Source: Lichenicoccus roseus (lineage in GTDB: Bacteria > Pseudomonadota > Alphaproteobacteria > Acetobacterales > Acetobacteraceae). From it: DNA of 64,000 bases. This document shows positions 19,178 to 27,438 of the stretch, in pieces (the stretch's first letter is position 1; every line of letters begins with the position of its first letter). Made by a program: the position numbers and the translations under genes. Under the pieces are notes generated by a model, which had not been told where the DNA came from, searched no databases, and worked only from the letters and a program-made list of their open reading frames with translations. The DNA lies in contig NZ_VCDI01000003.1 in assembly GCF_005844085.1 (NCBI RefSeq), positions 636,474-700,473 of the forward strand. The letters run 5' to 3'.

Positions 19178-19278
19178 AGCAGCCTCCGATCACCCGGGAT
19201 CGCCCTGTGATGCCGGGCGTCGGATAATGCCGCACTTCCAGACGTCAGGCGGAGCATGATCGATCGGATCATGCTCTA
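19175..19278. repeat. dispersed ~100-bp repeat with inverted ends, copy A (MITE-like)
   Basis: The segment is bounded by TA at each side (19175-19176 and 19277-19278) with inner ends GAGCAGCCTCCGATC on the left and GATCGGATCATGCTC on the right. Reading the right end backwards gives GAGCATGATCCGATC, matching the left end at 12 of 15 positions. A second, collinear copy lies at 53693-53794. The left edge forms the TAG stop of the aldehyde dehydrogenase and the right edge the TAG stop of the convergent HglS-family gene. TA flanks and inverted ends suggest a non-coding transposable derivative; this is inferred. Confidence 0.7.
19252..19276. terminator. palindromic hairpin between convergent genes
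   Basis: GAGCATGATC (19252-19261) pairs with GATCATGCTC (19267-19276) around a 5-base loop, a perfect 10-bp stem at the right end of repeat copy A. It lies between the stops of two convergent genes and could stop transcription from both sides. It lacks a T-run, so it is not a classical intrinsic terminator. Confidence 0.5.
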
Positions 19279-20565
19279 GCCGGCCATGGCGGCGGCCGCC
19301 GATGCCGTCGCCTGTTTCCGGTAGAGCGCCACCTCGTCGAGGATCGCGCACCCGAGCGCCTGCTCGAGCGCCGGACGTTGCGGGTCGGGTCGGGCTGCCT
19401 CGCCCGCACCGTCGCCCAGGTTGGAGCGGAAGATCCCGGCGGCGCTGACCGGCAGGAAATCCTCATACAGGATCGGCTCGGCCACCACGGCGCCGCTTGC
19501 GATCGCCGCCTGCAGGCCGGCGTGCGGATCCGGACGCCGGACCCGTCGATACCGATAGAAGGCCAGGTCCTGCTCGCGCAACGCCGCATGATCATCGGGC
19601 AAGTCGTTGATCGTGCTGCTTTGGTTCGACGCCAGCCATGTGTCATAGCGGATCCGCCCGGCCTCCGTCAGGGCCACGCCGCGCTGCTCGATCTCGCCGA
19701 AGCGGGCCGTATGGATGCCCGCCTCGCCATCGAAGCGGACCGGCTCGGACAGCGCCTTGAAGCTGGTCTGGCGCAGCAGCACCGGGCAGCGCCGGGGCGG
19801 CGGTCCCTCGATCAGCTCCTTGGCCGGCAGTCCGCGCTCGAGCATCGCCGCCTGCGCCGCGTCGATATCGAGCACCCGCGGGGTCAGGTGGTTGATGTGC
19901 GGCCCCCTGAAGCACACCACGTCGGCGACCAGCGGGTGCGCCTGGCGCAGCGCGCCATAGGCTGCGGCATCCACCGTCGCCTCGGCGTGCCAGCGGAAGG
20001 TCTCCAGCGCCTCGCGTACGAACTCCGAAGCGGACCGCTCGTCGAGGCCGCCTTCCCGCTCGTGCTGCTCGATCAACGCCACCGCCCTCGGGGTGACGAT
20101 CCGCCGCCGCGCCAGGATCTCCTGCGCTGCCCGGCGCAGGGCCGGATCGGCGATCAGCTCGAGCCGCAGCAGGGAGGTGAAGACCCGGAACGGGCTTCGC
20201 GTCAGCGATGCCGGCCCGGTGGCGCGGAATGCGGTAGAGTGCACCGGCACGCCAGCCGCGGCGAGATCGTAGTAGCCCACCGGCACCATTCCGAGCACGC
20301 CAAACAGTCGGCGCAACAGCCCGAGCTCGGCGGCGGTGCCGACCCGGATGGCGCCGTGCCGCTCCAGATCCAGCCGGGCGCGTTCGTCCTGGCCATGAGA
20401 GGCGGCCAGTGACGGGTCGGCCTCCAGCACGCGCCGGTTGATTGCCTCGACCAGCGCGACGAGTTCGCCATAGAGCGGCACCTCGGCGCGATACATCGCC
20501 GACATGGCCTGCGAGAACTCCGCCCGCAGCCGATCCGGATCCACCACGATCATTCCCTCCCGCAC
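19276..20565 (-). CDS. hglS: 2-oxoadipate dioxygenase/decarboxylase, HglS (DUF1338) family
   Basis: The family converts 2-oxoadipate to D-2-hydroxyglutarate and CO2 with a mononuclear iron, the late step of the D-lysine/2-aminoadipate route. The 429-residue protein shows the family metal-site neighbourhoods: VPVHSTAFR (His109, Arg114), CFRGPHINHLTPR (His223 and His226) and FGEIEQRGVALT (Glu291/Glu293). It is a little shorter than Pseudomonas HglS. Translation may start at Met1 or Met5. The convergent aldehyde dehydrogenase would produce 2-aminoadipate, two steps upstream, so the pair forms a sensible pathway; the aminotransferase is not in the window. Its TAG stop lies in repeat copy A. Confidence 0.87.
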   Translation of the reverse strand: MREGMIVVDPDRLRAEFSQAMSAMYRAEVPLYGELVALVEAINRRVLEADPSLAASHGQDERARLDLERHGAIRVGTAAELGLLRRLFGVLGMVPVGYYDLAAAGVPVHSTAFRATGPASLTRSPFRVFTSLLRLELIADPALRRAAQEILARRRIVTPRAVALIEQHEREGGLDERSASEFVREALETFRWHAEATVDAAAYGALRQAHPLVADVVCFRGPHINHLTPRVLDIDAAQAAMLERGLPAKELIEGPPPRRCPVLLRQTSFKALSEPVRFDGEAGIHTARFGEIEQRGVALTEAGRIRYDTWLASNQSSTINDLPDDHAALREQDLAFYRYRRVRRPDPHAGLQAAIASGAVVAEPILYEDFLPVSAAGIFRSNLGDGAGEAARPDPQRPALEQALGCAILDEVALYRKQATASAAAAMAG

Positions 20566-20574
20566 CCTGCCCGA

Positions 20575-21249
20575 TCAGGTGCCACGCAGAGCCACCGCAA
20601 GCCTGAGCAGGATCGCCGCGGTGGCGCCCCAGATATCATGCTCGGGATGCGGCCACGACCAGGAGCCATGCCGCAGGCCGCCCTCGATCAGGCGCGGCGC
20701 GTCCGGATCCAGCAGCTGCTGCAACGGCATTCCGAAGATCACGTCGACTTCCTCGGGAGCGGCGAGCCACCGCGCCTCCGGCGACAGCAGACCGACTACA
20801 GGTGTGATCAGGAAGTTGCTGGCATGCGTCCATTGCACCGGCAGCCGCCCGAGGAGGGTGACGGCGGAAGGCTCCAGGCCGATCTCCTCCTGCGACTCGC
20901 GCAGGGCGGTCTCCGCCGGGCCACGATCGGCGGCGTCGCGCCGGCCACCGGGGAAGCTTACCTGGCCGGAATGATGCCGCAGCAGCGCCGACCGGCGGGT
21001 CAGCAGCACCATCGGGTCCGGCGCCGGCACCAGCGGCACCAGCACGGCGGCATGGCGCGGCAGGCGGGTATGGATCGGCCGGGTCGCCGCAACCTGCGGG
21101 GCCATGCCCTGCAGCAGGGTCTCCCAGTCCGGATCCTGCGCCGGCGGCAGGCCGGCGAGACGCCCGCGCAGCCATCCGGCATCGAATGCCAGCGGCGCAA
21201 TCCCTGGCAGGAAGCCGGTTGCCGCCCGTGTCTCCGGTCCCGTCCTCAT
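20575..21249 (-). CDS. Nudix CoA pyrophosphatase
   Basis: The 224-residue protein has the CoA-pyrophosphatase signature LLTRRSALLRHHSGQVSFPGGR (82-103) immediately before the Nudix box, whose core is LRESQEEIGL (116-125). The family splits coenzyme A and derivatives into phosphopantetheine and 3',5'-ADP. The start overlaps the acyltransferase stop by four bases (ATGA on the minus strand), so the two genes are coupled. The long frame continuing upstream from this start is a shadow of the acyltransferase gene. Confidence 0.88.
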   Translation of the reverse strand: MRTGPETRAATGFLPGIAPLAFDAGWLRGRLAGLPPAQDPDWETLLQGMAPQVAATRPIHTRLPRHAAVLVPLVPAPDPMVLLTRRSALLRHHSGQVSFPGGRRDAADRGPAETALRESQEEIGLEPSAVTLLGRLPVQWTHASNFLITPVVGLLSPEARWLAAPEEVDVIFGMPLQQLLDPDAPRLIEGGLRHGSWSWPHPEHDIWGATAAILLRLAVALRGT

Positions 21250-22523
21250 CGATACCCGTGTAGCGCCTCGGGTCCCGGCTCGACCAGCCGCGAGAGTGTC
21301 CAGTCCCGGAAACGGCGCCGGATGGCACGCTGCGCCGGCAGTTCGACAGCATGGTGCAGCACGCAGGCGAAACCCAGGATCACGCCGGCCAGCAACAGGG
21401 CGTCCGGGACCTTGTGCAGCAGGATGCCATGCATCCGCGGGGTCACCACGCCATTCCAGAGCATGAGGATGAAGGCATGGCACATGTAGACCGCGAACGA
21501 GGTCTCGCCGAGATAGATCGCAACCCGCTCGATGCGTCCGAGCATTCCCTGTGCACGCCCGGTGCGCAACGACAGCAGCAGCAGCAGCCAGATCATCGCC
21601 GCCAGGAACAGGCCGGCGTGGGCGGTCCAGGCAAGGCCGAAAGCGGCGAGCCATCCCGCCGCCAGCCCGGGCGACCGGATCCGGTGCAACCAGGCGTCGC
21701 CCTGCCGCAGGCCGCTGCGCAGCGACGCCCCGAGGCAGAATTCGAGCAGCACGCGCGGCAACGCCATCGCGCCGCCGAACAGCAGGCCGATTTCGCCGAG
21801 GCAGACCACCAGCGCCGCCAGCAGGCCCGCGCAAAACCAAGCCGCGCCGGGCCGACGGTGGCCCAGCCAGAGGAACGCCAGCGGCGCCAGCATGTAGGCG
21901 GCCCATTCGCTGCTGATCGACCAGGACGGCACGTTCCAGGCCGTCTCGTGACCCCAGCGGAACCAGCCATGCAGCAGTGCGAGCTGCCGCAGCAGGCCGG
22001 GCATCCGATCGTCGGCGAACGGCGCGCCGGGTCCGAGGGCGCCAGGATGGGTCAGCCGATAGCTGGCGGCCACCAGCACGAAGGCCGCCAGCATCGCCAG
22101 GTGCAACGGATAGATCCGGGCCAGGCGGCTGACCAGGAAGTCCGCCACGCCGAATGGTCGCCGGCCGATGATGACCGGGTGGACATGGCAGAGCACGAAG
22201 CCGGACAGCACGAAGAAGCAGTCGACCGCGACGATGCCCTTGGCGATGAAGACCTGGTGCGCCGCGGCGTGGAATGGCGCCGACGGGGCGAAGTGGAACA
22301 CCACCACCCACCAGGCCAGCAGTCCGCGGATAGAGGTCAGGGCAGGAAGTTCATGACGCCCCAGGGGGTCCGCTGCGCTCGCCCCGCGAGCCAGGTCCGG
22401 GGCTGCGTCGCGGGATGAACGGGCTGCATTGGCCAGGCTGGGCAACAGGCATCGGCCTCCGGTTGGGATCGGCAGGTCGGACTGCCTCGTCCAGTTAGAG
22501 ACGGCGGCCCGTAGTCGTGGCAA
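21246..22523 (-). CDS. acyltransferase 3 family membrane protein
   Basis: The conserved start of the domain, ELPALTSIRGLLAWWVVVFHF (with the family histidine), is at residues 58-78, followed by VDCFFVLSGFVL and about ten hydrophobic segments to the end. These enzymes O-acylate sugars or lipids of the envelope. The first 57 residues are polar, low-complexity and unlike the family, so the real start is probably further in. GC-rich codon use and the ATGA overlap with the Nudix gene support one transcription unit. The substrate is unknown. Confidence 0.82.
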   Translation of the reverse strand: MPRLRAAVSNWTRQSDLPIPTGGRCLLPSLANAARSSRDAAPDLARGASAADPLGRHELPALTSIRGLLAWWVVVFHFAPSAPFHAAAHQVFIAKGIVAVDCFFVLSGFVLCHVHPVIIGRRPFGVADFLVSRLARIYPLHLAMLAAFVLVAASYRLTHPGALGPGAPFADDRMPGLLRQLALLHGWFRWGHETAWNVPSWSISSEWAAYMLAPLAFLWLGHRRPGAAWFCAGLLAALVVCLGEIGLLFGGAMALPRVLLEFCLGASLRSGLRQGDAWLHRIRSPGLAAGWLAAFGLAWTAHAGLFLAAMIWLLLLLSLRTGRAQGMLGRIERVAIYLGETSFAVYMCHAFILMLWNGVVTPRMHGILLHKVPDALLLAGVILGFACVLHHAVELPAQRAIRRRFRDWTLSRLVEPGPEALHGYR

Positions 22524-22691
22524 CCGTAATCACGGTTCTGCTTTCGCTGCCGAACGCATCCCGGACGCGGTCGCCCGGGCTTGCGGTTGTCCCGGTTCGG
22601 TTGCACTGTCATCCGGATTTATTTTTCGGCCTGTGACCGGGCCATATGGCCGCGCCGGCGAGCCAACGAGCAACAGATCAGAGATTGCCGC

Positions 22692-23306
22692 ATGTCCGTG
22701 ATCCGCCCTCTCCTCGTCGCCTGCCTCGTCAGCGGAGCCTGTCTGCTGCCGCCGGCTGCGGCACAGGCCCAGATGAGCGTAGGTGGCGGGGGCGCGGGCG
22801 GCGGCGGCGGCGCCAACGACGCCGCCGCGGAGGAGGCCAAGGCGGCAGCGGCGGCGGCAGCCCCGCCACCCGCCCTGCCCGGCGCTGTGCCCAGCGACGA
22901 TGCGGCGCCACGGGGCCACGCGGCGCTCGACGTCAACCCGAACGCCGCCCTGTTCGATGCCATCAACCGCGGCGACCTCACCGCCGCGAAAGAGGCGCTG
23001 TCACGCGGCGCCGACCTGCAGGCGGTCAACATCCTCGGCCAGAAGCCGCTCGACATGGCGATCGACCTCAACCGCAACGACATCACCTTCCTGCTGCTCT
23101 CCATGCGCGGGGCCGGCACCACTGATACCGGGACGCAGCTTGCCTCCGCCCAGACCGGCGGCGACGGTGGTGTCGCGGTGTCCGCAAGCGCCACCCGCAG
23201 GCGCTCGCCGGTGCAGGAGGCCGCCGACATGCGGGCCAGGAGACTTGCCGAGGATGGCGGCGCCGCCCGGCCCGATGTCGGCTTCCTCGGCTTCGGTGGC
23301 AGCTAG
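22692..23306 (+). CDS. secreted ankyrin-repeat-like protein, 204 aa
   Basis: A Sec signal peptide (MSVIRPLLVACLVSGACLLPPAAAQAQ) is followed by a Gly/Ala-rich linker, then about two ankyrin-like units (ALFDAINRGDLTAAKEALSRGADLQAVNILGQKPLDMAIDLNRNDITFLLL, residues 94-145), and a disordered C-terminus ending FLGFGGS. It is probably a periplasmic protein-binding module. The start ATG at 22692 is chosen because the signal peptide begins there; upstream codons are not hydrophobic. Function unknown. Confidence 0.75.
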   Translation: MSVIRPLLVACLVSGACLLPPAAAQAQMSVGGGGAGGGGGANDAAAEEAKAAAAAAAPPPALPGAVPSDDAAPRGHAALDVNPNAALFDAINRGDLTAAKEALSRGADLQAVNILGQKPLDMAIDLNRNDITFLLLSMRGAGTTDTGTQLASAQTGGDGGVAVSASATRRRSPVQEAADMRARRLAEDGGAARPDVGFLGFGGS

Positions 23307-23373
23307 CGCAGGTCCCGGCGGCAGCCGGCCGGCCGATCACCGCTAAGGTTTCGAAGGAGCCTTCCTGAACAGC

Positions 23374-24270
23374 ATGAACCCGATCGCGACCGGCATCGCG
23401 GTCATCCTGCTCGCCGCCGCCGCCGCATCCTTCGTGCTGCTGCACCAGCCGCTGCTGGCGGTCCCGCTGGCCATCCTGGCCTTCCTCGCGCCTTCCAGCC
23501 TGCGCATGGCACGGCAATGGGAGCGCGCGGTGGTGCTTCGCGCCGGCCGGATGCAGGGCACCCGCGGTCCCGGCCTGTTCATGATCATCCCGGTGGTGGA
23601 CAGCGTCGCCGGCATGGTCGACCTGCGCATCCAGACCACGCCGATCGCCACCGAGCAGACGCTCACCCGCGACACCACGCCGGTGGACGTCGACGCCATC
23701 GTGTTCTGGAAGGTTGCCGATCCGGAGCGCGCCATCACCGTGCTGATGGATTATGCGGGCTCCGTCTCGCTGGTGGCACAGACCAGCCTGCGCGAGATGA
23801 TCGGCGCCACCGACCTCGCGACCCTGCTGGAGGACCGCAAGCATATCGACACCGTCCTGCGCGACTCCATCGCCGCCAAGATCGGCGACTGGGGCATCAC
23901 CGTGCAGGGTGTCGAGATACGCGACGTGATGCTGCCGCGCAGCCTGCAGGACGCGATGAGCCGGCAGGCGCAGGCCGGGCGGGAGCGCCAGGCGCGCGTC
24001 ACCCTGGCCGCCGCCGAGCGCGAGGTCGCGACCGAGCTCGAGGAGGCGGCGCGCACCTACGACCGCTCGCCGACCGCGATGCAGATCCTGCAGATCAACC
24101 GCATCTACGAGATGAACAAGGACCGTGGCGCCACCATCCTGCTGCCGACCTCGATGGCCGACAGCATGGGCCGCCCGTCGGCCGCGCTGATGGCGTCGGC
24201 GCTGGCGGTCGCGGCGGCGCAGGGGCCGGAACGGCCGTCGCAGCCTCCCGAACCGGAGCGGCAGACATGA
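23374..24270 (+). CDS. slipin / stomatin-like SPFH-domain membrane protein
   Basis: The 298-residue protein has two N-terminal hydrophobic segments (residues 5-45) and a SPFH domain beginning QWERAVVLRAGRMQGTRGPGLFMIIPVVDSV, with TTPVDVDAIVFWKV and SLREMIG. Family members form oligomers in membrane microdomains and bind or regulate membrane proteins and proteases. There is no adjacent NfeD-type protease gene. It ends in an ATGA overlap with the following reductase, so they are co-translated. Confidence 0.88.
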   Translation: MNPIATGIAVILLAAAAASFVLLHQPLLAVPLAILAFLAPSSLRMARQWERAVVLRAGRMQGTRGPGLFMIIPVVDSVAGMVDLRIQTTPIATEQTLTRDTTPVDVDAIVFWKVADPERAITVLMDYAGSVSLVAQTSLREMIGATDLATLLEDRKHIDTVLRDSIAAKIGDWGITVQGVEIRDVMLPRSLQDAMSRQAQAGRERQARVTLAAAEREVATELEEAARTYDRSPTAMQILQINRIYEMNKDRGATILLPTSMADSMGRPSAALMASALAVAAAQGPERPSQPPEPERQT

Positions 24271-25289
24271 GCGGCAGCGACCACCTGACCAGGATCGTCC
24301 TGGCATCCCGCCCGGACGGTGCGCCTGTCGCGTCCGACTTCCGCATCGAGACGCACCCCCTGCCGGAGCCCGGCCCCGGCGAGGTGGTGGTGCGCGTGCT
24401 CTACCTCTCCCTCGACCCCTACATGCGCGGCCGCATGAGCGATGCGAAGAGTTATGCGGAGCCGGTGGCGCTCGGAGGGGTGATGGTCGGCGAGACCGTC
24501 GCCGAGGTCGTGCGCAGCACGGTCGCGCAGTTCGCCACCGGCGACGTGGTGCGCTGCCAGGGCGGCTGGCAGTCGCATGCTGTGCTGCCTGCGGACCACC
24601 TGGCGCGCGTCGATCCGGCGCTGGGACCGGTCAGCACCGCGCTCGGGGTCCTCGGCATGCCCGGCTTCACCGCCTGGGTCGGCCTGGACCGGATCGGCCA
24701 GCCGCAGGCCGGCGAGACGCTGGTGGTCGCCGCCGCCACCGGTCCGGTCGGTGCCACCGTCGGCCAGGTGGCGCGGTTGCGCGGCGCGCGCAGCGTCGGC
24801 ATCGCCGGCGGAGCGCGCAAGTGTGCGGCGCTGATCGAGGAATTCGGCTTCGACGCCGCCGTCGATCACCGTGATCCGCACTTCCCGGAAAAGCTCGCCG
24901 CCGCCTGCCCGAAAGGCATCGACGTCTATTTCGAGAATGTCGGCGGGGCGGTGTTCGACGCCGTGCTGCCGCTGCTCAACCCGTTCGCGCGCGTGCCGGT
25001 CTGCGGCGTCGTCGCCACCTACAACGCGCGGACCGGCGAGCGCGCGGGTCCCGACCGGCTGGCGGGCGCGATGGGCGCCATCCTGCGTCGCCGGCTGACC
25101 GTGCGCGGCTTCATCGTGTACGATTTCCGCGACCGCCACGACGCCTTCCTCGCAGAGATGGCGGCCTGGGTCAGGAATGGCGACGTCCGCACCCGCGAGG
25201 ACGTCGTCGACGGGCTGGAGCGCGCACCGGAGGCGTTCATCGGCATGCTGGAAGGCCGCAACTTCGGCAAGCTGCTGATACGGCCCTGA
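24267..25289 (+). CDS. NADP-dependent medium-chain reductase, CurA/PTGR-like
   Basis: The 340-residue enzyme is a zinc-free medium-chain dehydrogenase/reductase. The N-terminal part has LSLDPYMRGRM, characteristic of leukotriene B4 12-hydroxydehydrogenase-like proteins, and the Rossmann motif AAATGPVGATVGQVARL is followed by ENVGGAVFDAVLPLL. Such enzymes reduce conjugated double bonds of enones. The start MSGSDHLTR overlaps the slipin stop (ATGA). A function linked to membranes or lipid aldehydes would suit the slipin partner but is only a guess. Confidence 0.88.
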   Translation: MSGSDHLTRIVLASRPDGAPVASDFRIETHPLPEPGPGEVVVRVLYLSLDPYMRGRMSDAKSYAEPVALGGVMVGETVAEVVRSTVAQFATGDVVRCQGGWQSHAVLPADHLARVDPALGPVSTALGVLGMPGFTAWVGLDRIGQPQAGETLVVAAATGPVGATVGQVARLRGARSVGIAGGARKCAALIEEFGFDAAVDHRDPHFPEKLAAACPKGIDVYFENVGGAVFDAVLPLLNPFARVPVCGVVATYNARTGERAGPDRLAGAMGAILRRRLTVRGFIVYDFRDRHDAFLAEMAAWVRNGDVRTREDVVDGLERAPEAFIGMLEGRNFGKLLIRP

Positions 25290-25292
25290 CCG

Positions 25293-25604
25293 CTAGCGGA
25301 TGCCGGCCGCCTCCTGCGGGGTGCGCAGGGTCAGCGACAAGGCGTGCAGCCCGCTCCTGAACTCGCTATCCAGCGCCTCGTGCACCAGCCTGGAGCGCTG
25401 CACCCGGCCGAGACCCGCGAACGCCTCGCTCACCACCAGCATCGCATAGTGCGTCTCGCCGCCGGCGGCGCCACTCTCGCGCACCCCGGCATGCCCCGCA
25501 TGGCGCGCGCTTTCATCCTCGATGACCAGCGACTGCGGTTGGAAATGCTGCTCGATCGCAGCCCGCAGCCGCTGTTCGCGCCCGGTCGGTGTCAAGCCCA
25601 TCAT
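25293..25604 (-). CDS. bolA: BolA family protein
   Basis: The 103-residue product has the BolA fold sequence IEQHFQPQSLVIEDESARHAGHAG...ETHYAMLVVSEAFAGLGRVQRSRLVHEALDSEF. BolA proteins work with monothiol glutaredoxins in iron-sulfur cluster handling and in stress-related regulation. The C-terminal HALSLTLRTPQE is typical. The start is Met10 or Met11 of the longer frame. It is divergent from the J-domain gene. Confidence 0.92.
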   Translation of the reverse strand: MMGLTPTGREQRLRAAIEQHFQPQSLVIEDESARHAGHAGVRESGAAGGETHYAMLVVSEAFAGLGRVQRSRLVHEALDSEFRSGLHALSLTLRTPQEAAGIR

Positions 25605-25657
25605 CGTCCCCCGTTGCCTCTTGCACCCCATGCCAGGGGGCGCACATAAACGCCTTG

Positions 25658-26281
25658 ATGATCCCCAGGAACCCGCGACACAGGAACACGCGCCACCGGG
25701 CTTTCGACCCCGACCCGGACGCCCCGGGCCGGCTTTGCGACATGGCGGACTGCACCGAGCCCGCAGGCTACCGGGCGCCGCGTTCGCGCGACAGCCTGCA
25801 GGAATACTGGTGGTTCTGCCTGCCCCACGTGCGCGAGTACAATGCGCGGTGGGACTTCTACAAGGGCATGAACCCCGGCCAGATCGAGGCGCACCTGCGT
25901 GCCGATGTGTCGTGGAACCGGCCCTCCTGGCGGCTTGGCCACCTGGGCGGCGCGCAGGCAGCCCGCGCCTTCGACGAGGCGGCGGTCCTCGACCCGCTCG
26001 GCCTGCTGAACGGTGCCGCCGCCCGCCGCGGCAGCACGCGCAAGGTCGACCAGCGGCCGGCCGAACTACGCCAGCCGCTCGACACGCTCGGCCTGCCGTG
26101 GCCGGTGTCGATGCAGGAACTCAAGACCCGCTACAAGACACTGGCCCGACGCCATCATCCGGATGCCAACGGCGGCGACCGCGCCGCCGAGGAACGGCTG
26201 AAGACCATCAACGTGGCGTATACGGCGCTGAGGACCCATCTTCAGGGCCAGCGGCAAACCGGCCTCGCCGAAGCGGGTTGA
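25658..26281 (+). CDS. J-domain protein, C-terminal DnaJ module
   Basis: The 207-residue protein carries a J domain at its C-terminus (about residues 142-198), with the essential HPD in [10 protein letters not shown], so it should stimulate a DnaK-type chaperone. The N-terminal part ([38 protein letters not shown]) is the unusual region that marks the alphaproteobacterial proteins next to cobS. The start [10 protein letters not shown] is preferred to a longer frame because it falls at the first residues with family character. Its specific client is unknown. Confidence 0.87.
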   Translation: MIPRNPRHRNTRHRAFDPDPDAPGRLCDMADCTEPAGYRAPRSRDSLQEYWWFCLPHVREYNARWDFYKGMNPGQIEAHLRADVSWNRPSWRLGHLGGAQAARAFDEAAVLDPLGLLNGAAARRGSTRKVDQRPAELRQPLDTLGLPWPVSMQELKTRYKTLARRHHPDANGGDRAAEERLKTINVAYTALRTHLQGQRQTGLAEAG

Positions 26282-26357
26282 ACCGCTACCGCTCACCGCC
26301 GGCCCAGGCCGGCGTGGGCAGGACCACGCTTCCGGGCGCACAGGACAGGACAACTAC

Positions 26358-27437
26358 ATGGACGAGATCGCGGATCTGGCTGGAGCCGGCAACGAGGCAC
26401 GCGCGGGAGGGTTGGGGGAGCCCGGCCTCGCCTCGACCTCCTCGCTCGGCCTGCCGGACATCCGGCTGTCCGCCCGTGACACCTTCGGCATCGAGAGCGA
26501 CATCGACGTTCCGGCGTTCTCGCGTCGCACCGAGCACGTGCCGGAGATCGACACCGCCTACCGCTTCGACCGCGAGACCACGCTCGCCATCCTGGCCGGG
26601 TTCGCCTTCAACCGACGGGTGATGATCCAGGGCTACCACGGCACCGGGAAGTCGAGCCATATCGAGCAGGTGGCAGCCCGGCTGAACTGGCCGTGCATCC
26701 GCATCAACCTCGACAGCCACATCAGCCGTATCGACCTGGTCGGCAAGGACGCCATCGTCCTGAAGGACGGCAAGCAGATCACCGAGTTCCGCGAGGGGCT
26801 GCTGCCTTGGGCTCTGCAGCACGCCTGCGCGCTCACCTTCGACGAGTACGATGCCGGGCGTCCCGACGTGATGTTCGTGATCCAGCGCGTGCTGGAGGTG
26901 GAAGGCCGCCTGACGCTGCTTGACCAGAACCGGGTGATCCGGCCGCACCCGGCGTTCCGCCTGTTCGCCACCGCCAACACGGTGGGCCTCGGAGACACGA
27001 CGGGCCTCTATCACGGCACCCAGCAGATCAACCAGGGCCAGATGGATCGCTGGAACATCGTCACCACGCTGAACTACCTGCCGCATGCGCAGGAGACCGC
27101 GATCGTGCTGTCCAAGATGGGCTGGGACGGCCGCAACGGCGCCATCAAGCGCCGCGTCGAAAGCATGGTGGCGCTCGCCGACCTCACGCGTGCCGGCTTC
27201 ATAAACGGCGACATCTCGACCGTGATGTCGCCGCGCACCGTCATCACCTGGGCCGAGAACGCACAGATATTCGACGATCTCGGCTTCGCGTTCCGGCTCA
27301 CCTTCCTCAACAAGTGCGACGAGGCGGAACGGCCGACGGTCGCCGAATACTACCAGCGCTGCTTCAACGAAGAGCTGACCGCTTCCCTGCCGATCTCCGC
27401 CAGTACGCAGGAACGCAGCCAGGTCCGCGCGCGCTGA
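26358..27437 (+). CDS. cobS: aerobic cobaltochelatase subunit CobS
   Basis: CobS is the AAA+ ATPase of the CobNST complex that inserts cobalt into hydrogenobyrinic acid diamide for vitamin B12 synthesis. The 359-residue protein has Walker [10 protein letters not shown] (92-100) and Walker [15 protein letters not shown] (160-173). The N-terminal [13 protein letters not shown] and [22 protein letters not shown] are family-specific. A 76-base gap with a GC-rich stem (26297-26314) separates it from the J-domain gene. The start is ATG 26358; cobT begins 2 bases after its stop. Confidence 0.95.
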   Translation: MDEIADLAGAGNEARAGGLGEPGLASTSSLGLPDIRLSARDTFGIESDIDVPAFSRRTEHVPEIDTAYRFDRETTLAILAGFAFNRRVMIQGYHGTGKSSHIEQVAARLNWPCIRINLDSHISRIDLVGKDAIVLKDGKQITEFREGLLPWALQHACALTFDEYDAGRPDVMFVIQRVLEVEGRLTLLDQNRVIRPHPAFRLFATANTVGLGDTTGLYHGTQQINQGQMDRWNIVTTLNYLPHAQETAIVLSKMGWDGRNGAIKRRVESMVALADLTRAGFINGDISTVMSPRTVITWAENAQIFDDLGFAFRLTFLNKCDEAERPTVAEYYQRCFNEELTASLPISASTQERSQVRAR

Positions 27438-27438
27438 A

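Noticed and set aside
26282..26357. Possible cobalamin riboswitch upstream of cobS
   Set aside because: The 76-base gap is far too short and shows only one GC stem, not a B12-box.
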